This document shows positions 1-5,372 of a stretch of 5,372 nt of DNA, in pieces (the stretch's first letter is position 1; the number at the start of each line of letters is the position of its first letter). Under the pieces are notes generated by a model. It made no database searches, was not told the origin of the DNA, and worked only from the letters and a program-made list of their open reading frames with translations. The stretch is from contig JAFAQP010000094.1 of assembly GCA_019246385.1 (NCBI GenBank), forward strand, positions 1 to 5,372, written 5' to 3'. This DNA is from Patescibacteria group bacterium (GTDB lineage: Bacteria > Patescibacteriota > Minisyncoccia > Phycocordibacterales > Phycocordibacteraceae). A program made the position numbers and the translations under genes.

Positions 1-204
1 GCGCGGCTCGTTACTTTCTCGTTCCGTCTCTTCGGCAACGTATTTGCGGGAAAGGTCCTCATCCTCATGGCGCTTGCCTTCATCCCGTACCTCCTGCCAG
101 TGCCGCTTCTTGTCTACGAAGTATTCGTAGGAGTGGTTCAGGCAGTCATCTTCGCGCTTCTGACGCTCTTTTTTATTAAGATAGCGGTCATGGAGTCACA
201 TTAG
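1..204 (+). CDS. atpB: F0F1 ATP synthase subunit a, C-terminal fragment (5' end outside window)
   Basis: This is the last 67 codons of subunit a, the membrane stator that carries the two proton half-channels against the c-ring; frame 1 is open from the first base to a TAG stop. The fragment begins inside the helix holding the essential arginine: Arg9 lies in SFRLFGN, matching E. coli aArg210 in GLRLFGN. Gln47 in the VVQAVIF segment matches E. coli aGln252. Two hydrophobic membrane spans (about residues 19-34 and 37-62) and a short charged tail follow, as in the family. Lys18 and Glu40 occupy the positions of E. coli Glu219 and His245, a variant pair. The motif and the position directly before atpE make the identification firm; the N-terminal part and start codon are not in the window. 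Confidence 0.96.
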   Translation, partial: ARLVTFSFRLFGNVFAGKVLILMALAFIPYLLPVPLLVYEVFVGVVQAVIFALLTLFFIKIAVMESH

Positions 205-456
<252 letters not shown>

Positions 457-515
457 CGATCGGCGTCCTTCGGCAAAGCCGCGCGCCTTCCCGCGAAACT
501 CTGCTCACGTAACCC
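457..515 (+). other. atpE-atpF spacer with a small possible hairpin
   Basis: This is the longest non-coding gap in the window (59 nt). It is GC-rich, unlike the atpE leader, and has no Shine-Dalgarno motif before the atpF ATG. CGGC at 471-474 can pair with GCCG at 478-481 around an AAA loop, and GGCG at 462-465 with CGCC at 484-487 outside it, giving a short interrupted stem. No U-run follows, so it does not look like an intrinsic terminator. It could act as an mRNA processing or stability element that separates the level of atpE from downstream genes, but the stem is short enough to be chance. Confidence 0.3.
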
Positions 516-959
516 ATGTCCCAACTTCTCAGCGTATTCGGCATCGATTGGAAAATGCTCCTCGTCGAGACGGTCAACTTTCTTATCCTTCTCGGCGGTC
601 TTTCGTATTTTCTGTATAAGCCCGTTCTCAAAATCCTTTCCGATCGCGCTGCCGTCATAGGGAAAGGAGTGAAGGATGCGGAAGAAGCAGCTATAGCGGC
701 GAAAGAAGCTGAGAAAAAGAAACTCGAAACCATTTCAGCGGCAGAACGTGAAGCCGAACAGATAGTTTCGGAGGCGGTCGTACAAGGAAAAAACGAGCGC
801 GCCGCTATCGTAAAAAATGCCCAGGATCAGTCCGAGAATCTTATGTCGGGGGCCCGCGCTGAGGCTGAAGAATTACGGCGGCGCGCTCTTTCTGAAAGCG
901 ATAAGGAGATTGCTCGGCTTGCCATCCTCGCCACGGAGCGTCTCCTCAAAGAAAATTAA
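516..959 (+). CDS. atpF: F0F1 ATP synthase subunit b (peripheral stalk)
   Basis: Subunit b anchors the stator: a single N-terminal membrane helix and a long cytoplasmic helix that reaches delta at the top of the head. Here the membrane span is about residues 15-36, followed by the family-typical FLYKP turn (32-36). From about residue 42 to 145 the chain is a charged, Ala/Glu/Lys-rich heptad-like helix with no Pro or Gly breaks except near 49-51, 91 and 112, as expected for the dimeric right-handed coiled coil. The last segment (131-147, AILATERLLKEN at its end) resembles the delta-binding tail of b. Length 147 is close to the E. coli 156. An in-frame TAA at 510-512 fixes 516 as the earliest ATG start. 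No second b' gene is present, so a b2 homodimer is inferred. Confidence 0.95.
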   Translation: MSQLLSVFGIDWKMLLVETVNFLILLGGLSYFLYKPVLKILSDRAAVIGKGVKDAEEAAIAAKEAEKKKLETISAAEREAEQIVSEAVVQGKNERAAIVKNAQDQSENLMSGARAEAEELRRRALSESDKEIARLAILATERLLKEN

Positions 960-960
960 T

Positions 961-1341
961 ATGAACCTCGTTACCGCATACGCAGCTCTCATCACTGAGA
1001 CTGAAAGTGAAGGAAAAAACTCCGCATTTGCGGAAAAGCTTATCGCATACATGAAAAATCGCGGCCATCTTTCGCTTATCCCACAGATCGTGAAACTGCT
1101 CTCACGCAGAGAGGTACGGACCGACGCACCCGTTGTGACCGTCGCAAAGGAAAGCGATCTTGAAAAATATCAAACGAAAATACGCGCCGCCTTGGCGCAG
1201 CTCGGTATGCCCGATGCGACGCCTGTTCACGCGGTCGACGCGCGCGCGGTCGGCGGGTATGCGGTTCGCGCACAGGCAAAGCTTATCGACAAGACCTATC
1301 GGAGCGCGCTTATTTCCCTCTATCGGAACGTAACTAAATAA
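961..1341 (+). CDS. atpH: F0F1 ATP synthase subunit delta, short form lacking most of the N-terminal domain
   Basis: Delta (OSCP in mitochondria) links subunit b to the crown of alpha3-beta3. This copy is 126 residues against about 170-180 in most bacteria. The C-terminal part is clear: residues 92-124 ([19 protein letters not shown], then Arg114 and a final helix) match the family pattern D-x-S-x-I-G-G-x-x-x-R-x-x-x-x-x-I-D-x-S-x-R. Residues 22-50 ([20 protein letters not shown] at their start) match the helix before the domain junction, and residues 4-12 resemble helix 1. About 50 residues, roughly helices 2-4 of the usual six-helix bundle, are missing. The frame is open upstream to an ATG at 817, inside atpF, but 961 is preferred because it sits one base after the atpF stop and gives a family-like N-terminus. 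No Shine-Dalgarno motif is visible; translational coupling to atpF is likely. Confidence 0.9.
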   Translation: MNLVTAYAALITETESEGKNSAFAEKLIAYMKNRGHLSLIPQIVKLLSRREVRTDAPVVTVAKESDLEKYQTKIRAALAQLGMPDATPVHAVDARAVGGYAVRAQAKLIDKTYRSALISLYRNVTK

Positions 1342-1343
1342 TT

Positions 1344-2894
1344 ATGGATGCAAGTATCATTGAGCGCCTCAAAAAAGAAATTGAATCCTTCGCGCAAGGA
1401 ACCGAAGCCGCTGAAGTTGGCGTCGTGGTGAAAGTGGGCGACGGCATCGTCGAAATTGAAGGCCTTGAAAATGCCTCGATGGCCGAGATGGTGCGGTTCG
1501 ACGAGTCGAGCGTTTCGGACGTAAAAAGCGCCGTAGCGCGCGAAGGCGAGCTGTTCGGCGTGATATTGAACCTCGAAGAAGACAACGTAAAAGCGATAAT
1601 ACTTGGCGATTCTTCTCGCATTCGTGAAGGAATGCTGGTAAAGCGTACGGAAACTCTTCTGTCCATACCGGTCGGAGAGGCAATGATAGGGCGCATCGTG
1701 GATCCCCTGGGAGTCCCGATAGACGGCAAAGGTCCCATACAAGCCGACAAAACAAGTCCAATTGAGCGCGAAGCATACGGCGTTATTGACCGCGCGCACG
1801 TCGACACCCCAATGCACACGGGGATCAAAGCCATCGACTCCTTGATTCCCATAGGTCGCGGACAGCGAGAACTCATCATCGGCGACAGAGGCACCGGAAA
1901 GACAACCGTCGCCATAGACGCCATTTTGAACCAGCTTAACGAACCGGAGGAAACCCGTCCGCTCTGCATTTACGTCGCCATCGGCCAAAAGGAATCGAAG
2001 GTGGCACGCATCGCCTCCATGCTCGCCGAGCGCGGCGCCATGGCATATACGGCGATAGTTTCGGCTCCCGCATCTTCTCCCGCCGCGTTCCAGTTCCTAG
2101 CTCCGTATGCCGGAGTAACGATAGGGGAATATTTCATGGACAACGGAAAAGATGTTCTCGTCGTGTATGACGATCTTTCGAAGCAGGCGGTCGCGTATCG
2201 TCAGCTCTCCTTGCTCCTGCGGCGTCCTCCGGGCCGCGAAGCATATCCCGGTGACATTTTCTATCTTCATTCGCGCCTTCTCGAGCGCGCTGCAAAACTT
2301 TCAAAGGAAAAAGGAGGCGGCTCTCTGACTGCGCTTCCCATTATCGAGACGCAGGAAGGGGATATCTCGGCGTATATACCGACGAACGTCATTTCCATAA
2401 CCGACGGCCAGATGTTCCTCGAAGCCGATCTCTTCAATAAAGGCACGCGGCCGGCCATAAACGTCGGCATCTCCGTTTCCCGGGTCGGCTCCGACGCGCA
2501 GACGAAAGCCATGAAAAAAGTTTCCGGCCGCATTAAGCTCGATCTTGCCCAGTTCCGCGAATTGGAAGCGTTCATGCAGTTCTCCCAGGATCTCGACGCG
2601 GAAACAAAAGCGCAGATAGATTCCGGTCGGCGTCTTTCAGCCATCCTTAACCAGAACAAGAATACTCCCATTCCGTTCGAACGGCAGGTTGTCGTGATGT
2701 ATGCGACGACGAACCGCTTTTTCGACCGGTTCCCTCCCGAAAAGATGGGAGAAGTCGAAGAGAGATTCCTCGCGTTCCTGGATCGCGAAGGCAAAAGCAT
2801 CCTGGAATCGATACGGAGCGAAAAAGCGCTTTCGGAAAAGACGGAGAGCGATCTCAAAGCCGCCCTCGAGCGCTTCGTGTCTACGCTCGGCTGA
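1344..2894 (+). CDS. atpA: F0F1 ATP synthase subunit alpha
   Basis: Alpha forms the non-catalytic nucleotide sites and supplies the arginine finger to the catalytic sites on beta. The 516-residue product has an N-terminal amphipathic helix (1-16, the usual delta contact), a crown beta-barrel (about 24-107), the RecA-like domain and a C-terminal helical domain (about 395-516). The P-loop is GDRGTGKT (180-187) with Lys186 and Thr187; Gly183 replaces the usual Gln. Asp276-Asp277 in YDDLSKQ form the Walker B region, [14 protein letters not shown] (291-304) is the family signature, and Arg380 in SVSRVG is the arginine finger (E. coli Arg376). Compared with E. coli about 15 extra residues lie in the crown, around 52-69. 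The start is two bases after the atpH stop, again without a Shine-Dalgarno motif; the stop is TGA. Confidence 0.98.
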   Translation: MDASIIERLKKEIESFAQGTEAAEVGVVVKVGDGIVEIEGLENASMAEMVRFDESSVSDVKSAVAREGELFGVILNLEEDNVKAIILGDSSRIREGMLVKRTETLLSIPVGEAMIGRIVDPLGVPIDGKGPIQADKTSPIEREAYGVIDRAHVDTPMHTGIKAIDSLIPIGRGQRELIIGDRGTGKTTVAIDAILNQLNEPEETRPLCIYVAIGQKESKVARIASMLAERGAMAYTAIVSAPASSPAAFQFLAPYAGVTIGEYFMDNGKDVLVVYDDLSKQAVAYRQLSLLLRRPPGREAYPGDIFYLHSRLLERAAKLSKEKGGGSLTALPIIETQEGDISAYIPTNVISITDGQMFLEADLFNKGTRPAINVGISVSRVGSDAQTKAMKKVSGRIKLDLAQFRELEAFMQFSQDLDAETKAQIDSGRRLSAILNQNKNTPIPFERQVVVMYATTNRFFDRFPPEKMGEVEERFLAFLDREGKSILESIRSEKALSEKTESDLKAALERFVSTLG

Positions 2895-2901
2895 ATTCTC
2901 C

Positions 2902-3825
2902 ATGTCGCTTAAGGACATAAAGCTCAAGATAAAATCGATCGACCGCACCCGGAAGGTGACGAAAGCCATGGAGGCGGTTTCGGCGGTAAAGATGCGCAAG
3001 TCGCAAGGTCGCGCGCTTTCTGCGCGGCCATACGCTTCCGCCGCCCTCTCAATTCTTGAGAGACTGAGCGTTTCCCTGTCCACCCTGAAGCATCCGCTGA
3101 CATCCGAACGCGCCCTTTCAAAAGCGGCTCTCGTCGTTGTCACGAGCGACAAAGGGCTTTGCGGCGTCTTAAACGCCGCCGTCGAAAAAGAAGCGACCGC
3201 GGTCCTGAAATCGCTTGGGCTTCCGAAAGAAAGCGTCTCTATCTTTGCATTCGGCAAGAAAGGAGCGGAATATTTTGAGCGACGCGGCTATGCGATAGCC
3301 GAACGCGTCGAAAACGTATCCGACGAGGTCGTAATCGCGGACCTTTCGAAGATCTCCGAAAATATCACCGCTGCGTTTTCGCGCAAAGAATTCGACCAGG
3401 TGCATGTCGTCTATACGAATTTCAAATCCACCTTCGAACAAAAGCCGATTTCCCACCAGGTGCTTCCGCTTTCCCTCGATACGGTCACGCAGATGGTTAC
3501 CGGCATCATTCCCGAAAAAGGAAAGTTTTCCGAACCGCAGGGTGACCGTCCGAAAGGGCCTTCTTATTACACCGTCGAGCCTTCGCTTGAGGAAGTGGTG
3601 CTGACGCTGATACCGCATCTTGTTTCGACACTCTTCTTTCATGCGCTTCTCGAGTCAAAAGCTTCAGAGCATTCGGCCCGTCGCGTCGCCATGAAGAACG
3701 CTTCGGACAAATCGCTTGAACGTTCGCGGCTTTTAACCCGCGTATTTAATAAAGCGCGACAGGCGGGCATTACCCGGGAAGTCTCGGAGATAGTCGGCGG
3801 CATTGAGGCGATGGCAACGAGTTAA
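2902..3825 (+). CDS. atpG: F0F1 ATP synthase subunit gamma (central shaft)
   Basis: Gamma is the rotating shaft that couples the c-ring to the catalytic head. The 307-residue product starts MSLKDIKLKIKSI and continues with the N-terminal coiled-coil helix VTKAMEAVSAVKMRKSQ (19-35; Met23 matches E. coli gamma Met23). The Rossmann-like middle domain has TSDKGLCGVLN (81-91), where Val89 replaces a usually conserved Gly. The C-terminal helix (about 235-307) holds LLESKASEHSARRVAMKNAS and NKARQAGITREVSEIVGG; Gln287, Thr291 and Glu293 match E. coli Gln269, Thr273 and Glu275. It is about 20 residues longer than E. coli gamma, mainly from an insertion around 191-223. The frame is open upstream to 2701, but 2902 gives the canonical N-terminus and lies 7 nt after the atpA stop. 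Confidence 0.97.
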   Translation: MSLKDIKLKIKSIDRTRKVTKAMEAVSAVKMRKSQGRALSARPYASAALSILERLSVSLSTLKHPLTSERALSKAALVVVTSDKGLCGVLNAAVEKEATAVLKSLGLPKESVSIFAFGKKGAEYFERRGYAIAERVENVSDEVVIADLSKISENITAAFSRKEFDQVHVVYTNFKSTFEQKPISHQVLPLSLDTVTQMVTGIIPEKGKFSEPQGDRPKGPSYYTVEPSLEEVVLTLIPHLVSTLFFHALLESKASEHSARRVAMKNASDKSLERSRLLTRVFNKARQAGITREVSEIVGGIEAMATS

Positions 3826-5226
<1,401 letters not shown>

Positions 5227-5236
5227 CACAGAGAAT

Positions 5237-5372
5237 ATGAGAGTTGTTGTCGCCAAGGTGCACGAAAATCTCTTTGACGGAGAGGCGCTTTCTCTGTCGG
5301 CCCGCACAGTGGAAGGGGAAGTGACCATACTTCCGAAACACGAGCCATATGTCGCTACTCTCGCTCCTGGTG
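5237..5372 (+). CDS. atpC: F0F1 ATP synthase subunit epsilon, N-terminal fragment (3' end outside window)
   Basis: The first 45 codons are present, plus one base, running off the end of the window. Epsilon binds the foot of gamma on the c-ring and in many bacteria inhibits ATP hydrolysis through its C-terminal helices. The visible part is the start of the N-terminal beta-sandwich: a first strand MRVVVAKV, then LFDGEA, and TVEGEVTILPKHEPYVATL (24-42), matching the family pattern TEGEMGILPGHAPLLT. The start lies 10 nt after the atpD stop; the gap (CACAGAGAAT) has at most a weak purine stretch. Being the last gene of the classical order supports the call. Whether the inhibitory C-terminal domain exists cannot be seen. 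Confidence 0.93.
   Translation, partial: MRVVVAKVHENLFDGEALSLSARTVEGEVTILPKHEPYVATLAPG

Noticed and set aside
817..960. Possible longer atpH start at the ATG at 817
   Set aside because: It would overlap the end of atpF by 143 nt, and the added residues look like out-of-frame atpF with no delta-family character; the ATG at 961 fits the family and the spacing.
1236..1250. Alternating CG run in atpH
   Set aside because: It is explained by Asp-Ala-Arg-Ala codons in a GC-preferring gene; there is no sign of an independent element.
1320..1988. Long antisense reading frames (222 and 211 codons) opposite the start of atpA
   Set aside because: They lie wholly opposite a highly conserved gene, their translations show no recognisable domain, and two antisense frames being open at once points to a codon-bias effect.
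2701..2901. Possible longer atpG start inside atpA
   Set aside because: The added Arg/Lys/Ser-rich stretch is out-of-frame atpA; MSLKDIKLKIKSI at 2902 is the canonical gamma start.

Overview
This window is a nearly complete F-type (F0F1) ATP synthase operon, all on the + strand, in the classical bacterial order atpB(partial)-atpE-atpF-atpH-atpA-atpG-atpD-atpC(partial). It is truncated at both ends: it opens inside the last third of subunit a and closes 45 codons into subunit epsilon. No RNA genes, mobile elements, CRISPR arrays or foreign cargo are visible, and no convincing promoter or terminator lies inside the window. The genes are close-packed (gaps of 24, 59, 1, 2, 7, 27 and 10 nt), which implies one polycistronic transcript whose promoter lies upstream of the window.

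Layout: 1-204 subunit a C-terminus (proton half-channels, essential Arg); 229-456 subunit c (rotor ring); 516-959 subunit b (membrane-anchored stator stalk); 961-1341 subunit delta, unusually short; 1344-2894 subunit alpha (non-catalytic nucleotide sites); 2902-3825 subunit gamma (central shaft); 3853-5226 subunit beta (catalytic); 5237-5372 start of subunit epsilon. Together a, b and c form the membrane motor and alpha3-beta3-gamma-delta-epsilon the catalytic head. The subunit c binding site has hydrophobic or Ala residues where Na+ types have Gln and Ser, so the machine is predicted to use H+.

Organism: a bacterium with roughly balanced GC, the standard meaning of TGA (used as the stop of atpA and atpD), and almost no Shine-Dalgarno motifs before its genes. 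The short delta, the insertions in alpha and gamma, and several substitutions at normally near-invariant positions suggest a divergent lineage. A Patescibacteria/CPR (Parcubacteria-like) origin is my best guess, but it rests on impression and not on a database comparison.

I do not see a new biological system here. What merits a second look is divergence inside a familiar machine: a delta subunit missing most of its N-terminal domain beside an alpha subunit with an extra crown segment; a Phe-to-Thr change in the beta adenine pocket; a Gln-to-Gly change in the alpha P-loop; a Lys/Glu pair in subunit a at positions that are Glu/His in E. coli; and a correctly phased A-tract at the end of atpD whose -1 frame ends on the atpC start codon.
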